The translations under genes and the position numbers were made by a program. Positions 1 to 12,202 of a stretch of DNA of 64,000 bases are shown piece after piece. The stretch is from Phyto melanocephala (lineage: Eukaryota > Arthropoda > Insecta > Diptera > Rhinophoridae). The stretch lies in NCBI GenBank assembly GCA_941918925.1, contig OW799233.1, positions 139,998,223 to 140,062,222 of the forward strand. Reading direction: 5' to 3'. Position 1 is the stretch's first letter, and every line of letters begins with the position of its first letter. The notes under the pieces were generated by a model. It saw only the letters and a list, made by a program, of their open reading frames with translations. It was not told the origin of the DNA and ran no database searches.

Positions 1-452
1 CAACTGCAGATTGTATTATTAAGGTAATATTTCGAAATTTTTATAATTTTCTTATTTTAGACAGAAAAAAAAATATATATTTTTTTTGTTCTTTTAACTT
101 TACAAATTTTTTGCTGGGTTCATTCAAGAGTGTACAGTTTATGTGGCGTAGTGTGAGAATATTTACGATTTTAAAGCGTGCTAAAATAAGTGTGACAGCT
201 TAGACAATTTCTATATCGTTTCTATTTGTAGTATTTCCTTTTATTTTATTATCATTTCAGATTTTTTTATAAGTAGAAAATATTTTGGTCTACAAACATA
301 CACATATACAAATACATATAGAAATGGAAATAAATATTTCACATGAGCTTAAGTATTGACATAACTATTATCGAAAGTAATTCTCTGGCATTTTTCACAA
401 ATAAAGAATTTATAAATTTAATTTTTGAATCGATTTCTCTTTATTAAATTTA
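1..452. other. AT-rich intronic sequence, nothing recognised
   Basis: No coding pattern, RNA gene or repeat family was recognised. On the minus strand an AATAAA motif lies just beyond the stop of the small reading frame at 453-653. That is weak in so AT-rich a background. Confidence 0.4.
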
Positions 453-653
453 TTAACTTTTTCCAGTTAAATAGTCTTCGTGGTTCCAAATATGTTTGTC
501 AATTCCGAAATCCTTGGTTTCTGCAACATTTTGTTTTGTTAAAAATTGTTTAATTTCTTTAATAGTTCTTAGCTGAGGCATTTCAGATGCAAATAATTTT
601 AATTGATTATTTTTATTATTTTTTTTTTTTGATTGGCATATTGTTTTGAACAT
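453..653 (-). CDS. possible small protein or terminal exon, unrecognised
   Basis: A 66-codon open frame on the minus strand. The first third is low-complexity lysine and asparagine from an A-rich run and is unlikely to be real. The last 42 residues, from an internal Met (MPQLRTIKEIKQF) to DYLTGKS and a TAA stop, look like ordinary soluble protein. A possible splice acceptor, GCCTCAG, sits just before LRTIKE, so this could instead be a terminal exon. An AATAAA lies about 10 bases after the stop. I do not recognise the family, and it does not match the expected Rox8 C-terminus. Chance open frames of this size are common at this base composition. Confidence 0.2.
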   Translation of the reverse strand: MFKTICQSKKKNNKNNQLKLFASEMPQLRTIKEIKQFLTKQNVAETKDFGIDKHIWNHEDYLTGKS

Positions 654-2504
654 GTATGAGTCAGAAAAATAAATGTAAATTATTAAAAATTATTTTCAAT
701 TAATTTAAAGACATTCTTACAGACAGACAACGGATTTTTTGTGACAACCGAATTATTTTCTTAAGAAACCAAGTTTTTAAATTGTTGTCAAAAACTTTTC
801 ATTGCATGAATCGTTGTCTTATACTAAAAATCGTTTACAAATCATGTACATAAGTTTGTTTCCAATCATCGTGCTCTGTTAGACAAGCTTAAGAGCACCT
901 CGTAAATTTTACGGTGTGCATAAACGTGCATCTGAGCAGGTAAAAAGCAATACTATGGAACAGCTCATGACCACATTTAATGTTTGGATATTATTTATAT
1001 AAATCGCAGAGAAGAAGCCATGGCAATTGTTGACGTAGGTTTGACAGTGGAGTCAAATCGACATTCGCCATCACCCATTGAAACCACAGAATTTCATACA
1101 AGTTTAATTTAAAGGCACAAATGAGTTTTCATGCATCATGAATTCTATTCAATTAAAAACAATAATTTAATTGAAATCAAGACAAAATACAAAACAAATA
1201 TTAAAAAATTTAATTATGATTTTCTTAAAGTTTATATTCAGTTTTTTATTTAAACTGCGTTAAGTGACTTTTATTTATATTCCATTTTTTCTTTACATTT
1301 GATATATTTATTTTAGACGAAAGGTATATCCTGTTCTGCTTGAATGCCCTCCCCATACTGCTAAGTTTGTATGTTTTTAGACAATAGCGTTGAAAAAAAA
1401 AATTTACAACCACGACTTCCTAAGAATTTTTTTTTACCTGTTAAAATGGCATTATGGCTGTGTCACTGTTACCTAAAACTGCTGCTACTAAACCTACTCT
1501 AAATGTTTGGTTGTTGGCACCACTTCATTACATTCTGAGAACTTAATTAAGTTCTTTAACTTATTTCATAGCAATAATGTTTTTTTATATAGAAAAAATA
1601 ATATAAAACCCCTTCATTTCTACCTCAAAATTGCTACCTTGCACCCACCCTCCACTTGGAAGAGAATGAATGGGCCTACAACACAAACGACGATACTAAC
1701 AAACTTATGGCAAAATGACAAATTTCCACGGTAACTATTTTCACAGTTGACTTTTAACTTAAAGCAGTCGACCTTAAAAACGAGTGAATAAATATATATT
1801 TTGTGGTAGATTGAGTTTCGGTTATAAATCAAACTTTTCATAAAGTTGTTCTCTATTAGGCAGTTTACTAACAATACACTAACAGACATCTATAGAGCCA
1901 AATATCTACACAAATGCATATACACGGTTGTACTAATTTAAGAGTAATAAACCATTATAGCGGAAGTGATTCAAAAATAGTGTTTGGGGTTTCAATGTTT
2001 TCAAATTGTATACAATTGTATGCGTGTGCGGGTTATTTAATTAAGTACGTAGTTCTTGTAGATTTAGTAGTGCTAGTCTTTTTTATGTTATTTTTAACTT
2101 TCATAGAGTATTTGAACAAAATAAGTAATTTTTTGCAAGCAGGCAGAGAGAGAAACACATCTTATTAATATCTAAATAATATTATTTTTTAGAAATCAAA
2201 TGATTTGCATTAGCAAAATTTTTTTTAATATTTCATTATGAAGCTAAAAATGTGTATCTTTAAAAACAAAAAAAATAAAAATTAACCAAAACCATTCAAT
2301 GTTGTTGTAATGTCCTTTTAAAATAATACTTCAAAATGAAACTGTAAAAAACAGAACTGTGTACGTTTGAACTACACATGCAAGTTTATTTTTAATTTTC
2401 ACGATTTAGAATAAACGTTTATATTTATTTGTATGCCCTTCACACGAGAGTTTAAAATGAAGTACTTATGTAAGTTTTTCAATATGTTTTTAAAATATAA
2501 ATAA
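654..2504. other. AT-rich intronic sequence, nothing recognised
   Basis: About 1.85 kb without a supportable feature. The short open frames at 1507-1734, 1620-1889 and 1914-2168 overlap one another on both strands and show no recognisable motif. Confidence 0.4.
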
Positions 2505-2740
2505 TTTATTTGCGACCCTATATAAAATATATTTAGCTATGTCCATTCATCTGTCTAGTCATGTGTCCGTTTTTGTAAGCGTTGAAATCAAGTTTTTGAA
2601 GCCGCCACATATCCCACGGATTCGTAAAAGATAACAATTTATAGCAAATACTTGCAAAAATTGTGCTATAAGAAATCAAGGATTTCAACCTATTAGCAGC
2701 TGAGATATTAGCAGAAAATCATTTATGTCTCTGTTTTACT
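2505..2740 (+). repeat. old DINE-like remnant
   Basis: Contains AGCTATGTCCATTCATCTGT, a degraded form of the AGCTATGTCCGTCCGTCTGT segment seen in the full DINE-1-like copies, followed by AAGCGTTGAAATC. Both ends are gone. It is one of the oldest copies in the window. Confidence 0.45.
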
Positions 2741-2867
2741 TAACAAAGTAAATTTTGGCAGCTCTTAGAAAACTTCTTGAACCATGTTTTGAATGTCACT
2801 GTAAGACCAATAATGGAAAATATTGGTTCATTCGGTCCATAATCGGAAAAATATAAACGTTCTGATC

Positions 2868-2990
2868 AAAAGAGTGCTGATGATGAAACCGTAGCTGGTT
2901 AGCTTGTATCGGATGACTTATTATTCTTTGATATTCTTGTCGTTATTGCATTGAACTTATAGCCTAAATTTAATATTAAAATATAATGCA
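2868..2990 (+). repeat. dispersed repeat, copy 1 of 2
   Basis: Shares GATGATGAAACCGTAGCTGG, a CATTGAACTTATA segment and an ATAAAATATAAT-like tail with 7443-7570, in the same orientation about 4.6 kb apart. Family not recognised. It abuts the DINE-like remnant upstream. Confidence 0.5.
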
Positions 2991-3730
2991 AATAGAAAAG
3001 TTCATAAAATGTAACATTAAAATAAAACTTTTTATGTTGACTGCAACAATTAAATTTTATTAAAACTACAACTACAAAACAAGCTATTGCTAATATAAAC
3101 TTTTATATATTCGTATATGTATGTACATAATAGCACAAACTTTGTTATAGTGGTTATATTTTTTGAGTATATCTATGTACAGCAGGCTTCGACAGCGATA
3201 TTGCTGAAATTACAAAGTTTTTCATTAATTGATTATACGTCCTACACTTTTTAAAAGAGCATACGAGGTTCGGCATATCCGACTAAAAAACTTTTTTATT
3301 CATGTGCTTTTCCTCTTCATCACATTTTGCGCAAAAATGTATATATATTTTGATGAAATTTATCATGAATTTACTTTCACAGCTATCAAAAATTTGTAAT
3401 GAAAATGGATGCAAGCACATACACAACAAAAGAAGAATTGCAAAATTATTTGCTCCAACAATAATAAAAAATCAACTAAATATTCGATAAATTTTTATAC
3501 AATGTTAAATTTTTTTTTTTAATTTTTAGATCTTATTAATGTAAATTTGTCTTTGGTTGTTCGGAATTATACAATGAATTTATAATTAAATTTACAATCA
3601 CATGGGAAAATATTTGGCCTGTCAATTAATTTTGCATGCTCAAACGGAAGTTTGAATTAATGTCCCCAAAACTATTTTCTATTTTCTTAAACTGCTTTAT
3701 ATTTGCTAAATAAAAACAGTTACTAGAAGA
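2991..3730. other. AT-rich intronic sequence, nothing recognised
   Basis: No feature can be supported. The open frame at 3302-3490 has no recognisable motif. Confidence 0.4.
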
Positions 3731-4400
3731 AAGGTCGATTGTTCATCTTTTTTTAAAAACCGATTTTCGGTTAAGCATTAAAAAAATAACCGGTTAACCA
3801 GTTTTACTCGAATAAAAAAAAGAAGTTTATTTTAAAAAAATCAAAACAATTTACAAAGACAGAAATGTTTAAATAAAATATTATAGGAACGTATTAATAC
3901 ATTTACACATTGATTGTATGCATATAAACATATGCACTTTCATTAATAAAAAAATATATTTTTATGTAGTTATCAACTTAACATAAATATGTGAGACTAC
4001 ATTATTTAGTAAAAATAATAATAGTTAAACATTTTGTCCTCATAGTTGCTTTTTTAAAATAATTTTTCAGAAAGAAAATGCAGTTTAAATGTTTTGATGA
4101 ATTTTTATCTATTTTTGCTTTTGTTTTTATAAAACTTGATATTGAAAATGACCTTTAACTTGGCATACAGGTTGGACTTATAGAATATAAAGTAGCAAGT
4201 AATATTTTTAGCCTTTCAGATCACATACGATACTTATCTTAATAACTCAAATTCTCCAAAATGTGATCTCTGTGATTGATTGATTTTTGTAGAGCATTTT
4301 GGTGTATATGGGCCAAATATGGGAGTTTCAAAATATTCTGCTTCGACGAAACTAAAATTACCGGTTAAAACCGGTCAAATAATAACCATTCGATCAGTCT
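3731..4400. repeat. possible decayed element with ACCGGTT palindromes at both ends
   Basis: The left edge has TCGATTGTTCAT followed by AACCGATTTTCGGTTAA and ACCGGTTAACC. The right edge has ACCGGTTAAAACCGGT, then a segment whose reverse complement reads TCGAATGGTTATTATTTGACC. The two edges can be read as imperfect inverted repeats about 600 bp apart. No transposase was recognised. Confidence 0.3.
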
Positions 4401-4429
4401 AGTTAATATACCCAATTGTCCAATATTTA

Positions 4430-4725
4430 CCAAGTAATAGAGCCAAAAATGTTAGGAGAGTGAACTAAGCTATATATCTGATTTTTGTTTAACCCTTTAA
4501 GGTGAGTATAAGAATTAATAAAGGTTTGAAAGTCATGTGAAACTTCTAAAATATTCATTTCCGAACGTATGGAGTATATAATTTCTGACAGCTTTTGAAT
4601 TGGGGAGTCGAATAAACGTTGTCTATCTATACTATGCTACGATGTGGTAATTATAACTATGTACATGATGGTGAAGGGCATTATCAGAAACGACATAGCT
4701 GAACATAGAAAACTTACTTGTTTTT
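4430..4725 (+). repeat. DINE-like family remnant, right end
   Basis: Ends CTACGATGTGG, then a CATGATGGTGAAGGGCA segment and ACTTACTTGTTTTT. That resembles the terminal part of the copies at 14339 and 22672 (read in the same sense) and the TTACTTGTT tail of the full elements. The rest is degraded. Confidence 0.4.
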
Positions 4726-5925
4726 AATTAATTGTCTATCAATAAAGTATTTTATTTCGTTTTCTCTTCTCTTGTATAAAAAATTAATAACTTTTGCATA
4801 CCAAATAATTATTTTTTATCAAAATATACAACACAAATTTTTAAAACCCCACTCTTTGTCAAATTAGAACTTCGTTACCCTTTCTTTTATCTAAAGTTAA
4901 GAAAATATGTAAATAATTTTATATGGTATTTAACATAATTAATAACCGTGACGGAATTGTCTCAAGTTAAATGAAATGAAAAAACTCCTTATCCCTTTTA
5001 CTATTAAGAAAAAAAACAATAAAAAATAAATGAAAATTATTTAAAGATTTCATAAATTTATGTAGAAAATGAAATTAATTCACCATAAAATAGCATTTAA
5101 TTGCCAACATATTTATTTCATAAGCAAACAAATACTCACATAAAAACGTGTTGCTCATAGAAGAAGTCTTCGCAAATTGAATAACATTGTCTACATTTCC
5201 CTGAATTTGACCGTATAATTTTCTTTACAACAACATTCGAACAATAGTAAAACTCTTCAATAAGTAAAAACAATAAAAAAAAACTGAATAGAAATATATT
5301 TACATATTTATTTTATAAAATTATACTAAGAAAATATAAATATACTGCCTTCAATAATTGAGCCAAACGTGCCAGCGAAATAAAATCTAGAATCTTGAGT
5401 TGGAAGGGAAGTGAAATAATATGTATTCAGCCTAAAATTTCTGTCTATTACAAGGCGTCTTTTATGACAATAGTATAAATGCAAAAAATAAAGTATAAAG
5501 GAATACAGTAATAATAGCAATATCAACAAATCTACTAAAAACCATGAAAATTGTTAACCTTAACAATATCGTTTTGTACTGAACTGATGTCGGTAAATGG
5601 GAAAATATTATTAAACACTCAAACGACTTACAAAGACTACGCAGCAACCACACACATAAACTATATTATTGCCAAAATATACTTATTTGTAAAAATTTTG
5701 CGTTTGAACGAAATATTTAAGCAAAAGCATGAATATTGGTAATTCCTATGTGGGTGCAAGGGCGGTGTGATAAGTAAGAGGAAAAAATAAAAGCTTAGTG
5801 AATTTGTTTTTTTTTTACTATCACATTAAAATTCATTTGTAGACACGAAAAATATTTTTGATTTTATGGAGTTTTGAGAAGATTTAATGACTAAATAGAG
5901 TTTGATAATTTTTTATAATTATTGT
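4726..5925. other. AT-rich intronic sequence, nothing recognised
   Basis: Homopolymer-rich sequence without a supportable gene. The overlapping open frames at 5326-5742 on both strands look like chance. Confidence 0.4.
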
Positions 5926-6073
5926 GCCATATACATATGTATATTGCTTTGACATTCCGTTTGTACTTTTTACAGTATTCATTTCCGGATTCAGGTGGTA
6001 AAAATTTTTCAAAAGCTTATATAGAGAGTCGACTCATTTGTCCATCTGTTCGGCCAAATATGCTAGTTAATAT
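5926..6073 (+). repeat. DINE-like element, left part (split by insertion)
   Basis: GACATTCCGTTTGTACTTTT, then AAAGCTTATA and a degraded GTCCATCTGTTCGGCC match the left part of the family copy at 22672. The copy resumes at 6843, on the far side of the transposon at 6074-6842. Confidence 0.5.
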
Positions 6074-6842
6074 ATGGGCAATTCCATGTCATCGTACGTG
6101 ACATTTGTACTCTTATAAAATCGAATAATTTTTGCAAAAGTAAGAGTAACTGAAAAATAAATTAGATCTTTATATTCCATTCAGAGGGTACTTTATTCAA
6201 AAAAAAAAAATTATATTCGAATAATTGTTGTCTAAAATATCGAGCAAAATTAGAGTATATCGTACGTGACTGAAAACGGAAGTGATTTTGAGGTATATAT
6301 GGAAATATGAAAAAATCTGCGAATCTTGGGAGGTATTTTTTCTTTTTTTAATTTCTTACAGTAAACCAATTATTTTTCATTTAAAATCCATTGTTCTTAA
6401 TTGAAAGCAATCTTTAACTGATTCTATAATAAATATAATTTAATATCGTACGTGACATATCGTATGTGACAGATTTTTCTCTTATAATATTCTTAGGTAT
6501 ATATGTTAAGAATTCTAAATTAGGTGCTAAGTTTTAACTGTCACCTTAGCCTACTACAAACTAGTTAAGTTTTAACTTTTTCCCTTAATGAATATGCAGT
6601 TTGAGAGACATTTATAAAGTGCTTGTCATAATATGAAAACGTATGAAGTTTTTTATCTTTGGAATGGGCTGGACCTTTTACCAAGAGATAATCAGATTAA
6701 ACTCTTATTATTGCTCTTAAAATAATTTAATAAGCTCTAAATACCTGCGCATAGTAAAATTTGAGTGTTTTTTTATCATTAAACTTTTATTGAGATTTTT
6801 TGTTTTTACAGTCGTGGTTGACATTTTCAGGGAATTGCCCAT
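6074..6842. mobile_element. 769-bp TIR transposon with repeated TCGTACGTGAC motif
   Basis: The element is bounded by a perfect 12-bp inverted repeat, ATGGGCAATTCC at 6074-6085 and its reverse complement at 6831-6842. TCGTACGTGAC occurs at 6092, 6260 and 6446, and the one-base variant TCGTATGTGAC at 6460. All are on the plus strand in the left half. No transposase frame is visible, so it is probably non-autonomous. It interrupts an older DINE-like copy, which confirms it as an insertion. The terminus resembles those of the elements at 29598-31388 and 40138-40525. The motif repeats may be transposase-binding sites (inference). Confidence 0.75.
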
Positions 6843-7075
6843 ATTAGACCCTGTCGAATCTCATAATATCCTTGACATTAGCGTGCTATATTAATTTTAC
6901 CTTAATTTGATATCCAAATTGATGGGGTTAAAAACACAATTTACATACCATCTTGTTTCGGACGCCATTTTGGATTTTCCCATTTTCATAGTTTACTATA
7001 TTATACTGGACATTTAATATCAATATTATCAGAGTTGATGGTTAAAAACCCCTCTTTCATAAAGGTATAGAACTT
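6843..7075 (+). repeat. DINE-like element, right part (split by insertion)
   Basis: Carries GATATCCAAATTGATGGGGT and GGACGCCATTTTGGATTTT, segments also found in the copies near 10030 and 14655. It continues the copy that begins at 5926. Confidence 0.5.
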
Positions 7076-7442
7076 TTAGTTGGCAACACTTTTGCTAACA
7101 GGCGACCATTTTGTCAACTGTCAAGTGATTTGTGTTTAGCTGATGCATGAATAGCAAGACGTAGGCTCCGTAAACGATTTTCATAAGAGAATTAACGTTG
7201 AAAATAACTAATACCTTAATACTTGAAAATTGCTTTAACGACATCTTAAATTAAAGGCAACATTATAAGAACTTGTAGTAATGACGTGCAAAAATAATAC
7301 AAGAAAAACCGATATTGGTATATATTATTCTAGCTCAGTATATATGAGAGATGTGAAATCAATTAGGACGAAGAATTCTGTGTTTCAATTTTCAATATAA
7401 TGCTGAGTTAAATAGTTGATATTTACACACAATACTTGTAGT

Positions 7443-7570
7443 TCTGATAAAAAGAGTGCAGATGATGAAACCGTAGCTGGTTTCGAAAATGCATTCCACT
7501 CAACTAGTATCACATAACTAAATTCTGTCGTTATCACATTGAACTTATACCCTAAAAATTAAATTTAAAT
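7443..7570 (+). repeat. dispersed repeat, copy 2 of 2
   Basis: Pairs with 2868-2990. It shares GATGATGAAACCGTAGCTGG and CATTGAACTTATA. This copy has an extra AAAATGCATTCCACT segment after the shared core. Confidence 0.5.
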
Positions 7571-8213
7571 TAAATATAATAAAAATAATTGTTTAAACTG
7601 TTTAAATGGATCTATCAATTAACAAAACTGCACAATTTGGACTGATGACAATCCTCAAGTGTAGGTTGTGTTACCGTTACATATAGAAAAACTGATTTGG
7701 TTGCTCCATCAATAGAGGAACATATTTCTGTACTTATTCATGCAGGAGTATATCAGCATGTACATTCTTAGTTTTTATAAATTCAGTAATAAAACAGTTA
7801 TTTATAAAAGTCTATGTGATGCTGGAAGATATGAAGAAGTTCATGCGTTATTTGATGCATAGTTTTTATTATTAACGAGCAGCTTGTCGAATTTAAATCC
7901 GATTGTTTTTTTTTTTTTGACAATTTGTGCAATGGAAACCTGCAAAATATGGTTTGAAATCTAGGTTATCAGTGAATTGAATTTCTGGAGGATGCACCCA
8001 AATCTTGGAGGAGTTTTAAATTGCACAACCTGAACCAACCGAGGTACAATGCTTTATTTTAGAATTAACGGCAGACTTTTAGAATCTTATAAAAGGTATA
8101 TTATTTTTTTGTTCATCATATATTTCTACTGTTTTGTTATTGCCTGTTATGCCAAAAAATAAAAGCGTCAGCTCTTTAAAATTTTAAATTGAAACTACCA
8201 ATATTACTTTGAC
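7571..8213. other. AT-rich sequence, nothing firm
   Basis: A segment near 7880 translates to something faintly like a Tc1-type DLNPI motif (SNLNPI). That is too weak to call. Confidence 0.3.
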
Positions 8214-9100
8214 TTCGGCTTTCAGTTCAGTTTGTGCGTCAATTTTTGAAGGAGTTCATTAAAATGGATCGTGCTTGGACAAAGCAACCCGTACATCTTC
8301 TCCTTTTTAATCGAAAGCATTGCTGCTGTGTCTAAAAATGTACAAAAACAGCAACTCGTCATCGTTCTCAAGAATTAAATATATCTCAAAATTGTATGTT
8401 AATAATTTTACATAAAAACCTCATTATGAAATTCCAAACTCTGAAGCCTCATGATTGCATGCCTTTTCTCTCCGCAGAATGGCCTGAAAATTGTTTGGCA
8501 GGATATAAAGAATTTTACCTAAAAATAGTGTTTTCAGATGAAACTCATTTTCATCTGTTTCGTGTCAATAAACAATATTGTCACATATGGAGTTCAGAGA
8601 ATCTACTCCTAGCTATTGAGATGCCAATGCATCCACAACGTTTGATGTGGATATTGGTCTGACGGCATCACTGGGCCATTTTTTGAAAATGAACAACGAG
8701 CTGTAGTTACAATAAACGGTAAACATTACCGTGCCATCAGCAATGAGTTTTTGTTTCTAATAATTTAAGAGAATGAAAAAGACAACATTGGTTTAATTGT
8801 AGCCAACGTAGCTATCGATTTTTTACTCACTGTTTAAAAAAATCTAATAATTAGCCCCAATTATTATGTTAACTGACTGACTAGGAGCTGTGATTCGCAC
8901 CCTTTGTATTATTTGTTGTGAGGATCGATTATGGATTTTATGCAGTGTTATGCAAACTATCCGGAGACAATTAAAGCATTGAAACATAAAACCGAAGTTG
9001 CAATTTAAGTGGTTCAAGTCGAAGCAATCGAAAATGTACTGAAAATTATATTGATCGGGGTATTGTTGCTCCAGTCATCGTAGTCATATGAATTATATGT
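8214..9100 (+). pseudogene. mariner-like transposase relic
   Basis: A broken mariner-family (Tc1/mariner superfamily) transposase, the enzyme that cuts and pastes its own element at TA sites. The start region at 8266 (MDRAWTKQP) is followed by stops. The clearest run, 8519-8660, reads LKIVFSDETHFHLFRVNKQY and then IEMPMHPQR; the D of FSDE is the usual second catalytic Asp. After a stop, DGITGPFFENEQRAVVTING continues. Near 8885 RSCDS replaces the usual RSCDLTP, and by 9040 ENVLKNYIDR ends the protein. The QDGATCHTA block is lost. Many stops and frame changes show that it is dead. It is more decayed than the relic at 18571-19130, and terminal repeats were not found. Confidence 0.75.
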
Positions 9101-9580
9101 GTTCTATTCTTAAATAACAAAGTCCAACCTTTCCATAAAATAAGAAGTTTTAAAAATAATCAGTTTATTTAAAAGACGATGTTTCATTGGTATTACCTAA
9201 AACAAATTACAGGAGACCAGAATTTTTGCACTTTACACTTTATTTAGCTAAGACACATATGGTGAAATGGAATAATTGCCCCAACAATTGTTCTCTATAC
9301 AGTTATTGTTTGCAGTAATAAGCATCATCCTCATCTTTAACAGATTTGGAATTTGCAGTTAGTGTGTCTAAAACAGATTAAAAATGCTTAATTTGCGAAA
9401 ATATTATTATATTATTTAAAGCTTGAACAATTTTTTCTTTCAAATACATAGATCAAAGAAAGTTAGTATTTTAATGTCTATCAAACACAAATAAATATTG
9501 AACCAAATGGTTCTAACCTAAAATAAATTGCCTTTTAATTTATTTTTTACACTTTATGTAAGATACTTTAAAGTATAAAA
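9101..9580. other. AT-rich intronic sequence, nothing recognised
   Basis: No coding pattern or repeat match was seen. Confidence 0.4.
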
Positions 9581-9795
9581 GGGAACTCGAACTGGAGATC
9601 CATAAGGAATTACATTGAGGGGACTGGGTTCTTGGACTAGTCGGTTATTTACGGGAAAAAATTATGATAATTATGATAATGGTTTTTGTTTGGGAATTTC
9701 GTTTTCCATATGGAGCGCACAACATGACAATTGGGCATAAGTGTATAGCCGTCATAGGTTTGGGCTTTAAGTGTCCCTCCTTTTCAACCTAATCT
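9581..9795 (+). mobile_element. LINE 3' end, copy 1 of a three-copy family
   Basis: A 5'-truncated non-LTR retrotransposon. It begins with the last coding residues (NSNWRSIRNYIEGTGFLD and a stop) and continues through the 3' UTR, with GGAGCGCACAACATG and GGGCTTTAAGTGTCCC, to a short CCTAA-like tail. The same sequence ends the longer copy at 34021-35116, and its reverse complement lies at 19780-20345. Confidence 0.8.
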
Positions 9796-9802
9796 AAAGT
9801 AT

Positions 9803-10660
9803 ACCAGTAAGAGTGCTATATTCGGCCGTGCCGAATTTGATAATACCCTCCATCATCATGCACAAAGGTATAAATCCACATGGTGGCTTAACCTATATAT
9901 AATGTTATACGCCATTTATATTTATTATTTTTTTTATTATTTTCTTTATTATTATTTTATTTGAATTTTAAAGGAGTTAAATGTATTCTACTAGCCAAGC
10001 CTTTTAAATTAATACCCATATTGATGGGGTTAAAAAAATTTTATCCGAAATTTTGTTTTAGACGCCATCTTGGATTTTACATTTTTTTAATAATTTACTG
10101 TATTCTACTGATCTATTTCTTTCACTTGATACCAATATTGCGGATGTTCAAGAAGTACATATTAAAATACCAGATTTGGCTCACATTTATTTATTTTCCG
10201 ACATTTTGCAGTGGCAGCCAACTTGTATTTTAATTTTTTTTAGTGTTAATATTGCGTCAAGTTCTTTTAGATGATACCTATATTGACTCTCTCGGTTGTC
10301 TAGAAGCTAAAAAAAAAATTTGCCTATAACTAAACCGATAAGAGCGCGCTTTATCGAAAATTTTTCACGAATATCTCTATTATATCTACAAATAGTAGCA
10401 AAGGAACCTATAAATTATTCTTAGGCTGAAAATTTTAATTTTGGTGGTAAAAATATAGGAAAAACAGACGCAGCCGTTTTTATTTGCTCATATCTCAGAA
10501 AATTATGGGGCTATTGTGACAAATTTCAATAGCAATTTTTTCTTGGATATTTCCAAAAGATCGATACTAAACACAGGTCTATGAAATATATATGGTTGCT
10601 TCTAAAAATTGATTTCAACCAACACACGGAAAGACGGACAGACGGTTATAGTCGAAGTAG
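9803..10660 (-). mobile_element. DINE-like element of the second family
   Basis: The right-hand terminus appears in reverse at the left edge (AGTAAGAGTGCTATATTCGG, then CCGTGCCGAA). Internally it shares GACGCCATCTTGGATTTTAC, CTCATATCTCAGAAAATTAT and TTGATTTCAACCAACACACG with the copies at 13375, 17291 and 25363. The far end is truncated after the GACGGACAGACGG stretch. No protein is encoded. Confidence 0.6.
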
Positions 10661-12035
10661 TTGTTTTTAAGTCAGTAATATCCAAAATCAAATTTCCGTT
10701 TACTGGCACGGAAATTTTTGGAAAGACATTTAAAACTGATTACAAAAATATTTCTTTCTATTATACAAAATCATTATTAATATTTATTGTAAATCAATAA
10801 TTCTGTTTTAAGTTTAATTTTATAATTCACTTTTGTTGATTTACAATAAAACTTAAATAAAAGAAAGTTGAAAAAAATTACAAAAAAAAAATTAAGGAAA
10901 TTGCTAACGAATATAAATGTTTTCGAGCAAAATATTATTAGAAGTTCTTTAAACTTACAGCACACCACTCGTACGTTTGCACATAAATATAAATGTATAT
11001 TTTCCAATACTTCCGTTTCTGTTTTTTCCCTTTCCAATGAGTGTTTTTCTATATGAGTTATTTTATTTGTTTTTTTTTCTGACTCTTTTGTTTACTTTTT
11101 TATGATAATAGATTCGTGTTGAAAAACTTAAATAAAAAAAAAATAAAATCCTAGAAACTTATAGTCGTAATAACGACAAAATTTATAACCTTGATTTTGC
11201 AGATACAAACATATAAACACACATACTCAATTACTTTGAAAATGTACGTGCCTACATATTTGTAGGTGGATTGGTGTATATTTTTATATGACAAAGAAGA
11301 AGACATTGTCGTCTTGTATGTAGTTGTTGGTATTGTTGCTATTGATAATAATGATTATGATGTTTTCTATCATAGTGTAGATACGTGGGTGGTATAGTTT
11401 GAAACAGTTTTTTTTTTTGTTTAATGCTGATTATTATAAATTATTAGGGTCTTAGCTATACAACAAAAAAATTAAAGTATAAATGGTTGTAGAAGGTAAT
11501 AAACTAATAACAAATAAAAATTATGTTAAAACATGCAAATATGTGTTAAATTTGATTTATAACAAACTATTGTACATATACGATTACACTACACAATATA
11601 TACACTTAAGCATTTACAAAAAAGTTGTAATTTTAATACGAACACAAAAGTTTTGCATTTAAAAACTACAGTAATGGCACGAAATTGTAGGGATGTTTTA
11701 GTATGGTACGAAAACAATAATAATGGTGAAAATCTAAATGGGGTGTCACTATGGTAGTTAATTTAATGACATTTATATATTGATTTGGTAAAAATTTCTT
11801 ATGCCATTTCACTGTGTAATTTGAAAAATATAAGGATATACTAAGTGCGTATGGCAACACTGATATAGGTATTGTGCTAATAGTTAAAAAATGTCATCAT
11901 TTACTGCTAATAGTTGTCCAGTATGTGTTCTTTACAGATATTTTTTTATATTATAATGTTTTTACATTTAAAGTGTACAAAAAGTTAACATTACAATTTT
12001 AAACAGCTGATTTTGCGTTCACACTACAAGTTTAA
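10661..12035. other. AT-rich intronic sequence, nothing recognised
   Basis: About 1.4 kb with no supportable feature. The open frames at 10777-11056 overlap on both strands and look like chance. Confidence 0.4.
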
Positions 12036-12039
12036 TTAA

Positions 12040-12198
12040 CTGCCTGTTCAACGATGTCGAAAGAAAACACAAGCGAACTTTCATTCGTACAAATACGTTG
12101 AAAACAAAAACAAATTTTTAGTTTTTGTTGTTGTTTTCAATATATTTGTACCAATGAAAGTTCGCTTGTGTTTTCTTTCGACATCGTTGAACAGGCAG
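12040..12198. mobile_element. hairpin MITE, copy 1
   Basis: A 159-bp near-perfect palindrome. Each arm is about 70 bp, beginning CTGCCTGTTCAACGATGTCG and carrying AAAGAAAACACAAGCGAACT. The loop is an A/T-rich stretch. TTAA flanks both ends, as expected of a target duplication for TTAA-specific transposases (piggyBac or Kolobok type; inference). A second copy lies at 41086-41242. The transcript of either strand would fold into one long stem. Confidence 0.75.
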
Positions 12199-12202
12199 TT
12201 AA

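Noticed and set aside
7870..7910. SNLNPI as a Tc1-type transposase motif
   Set aside because: Six residues without a supporting frame on either side; chance is likely.
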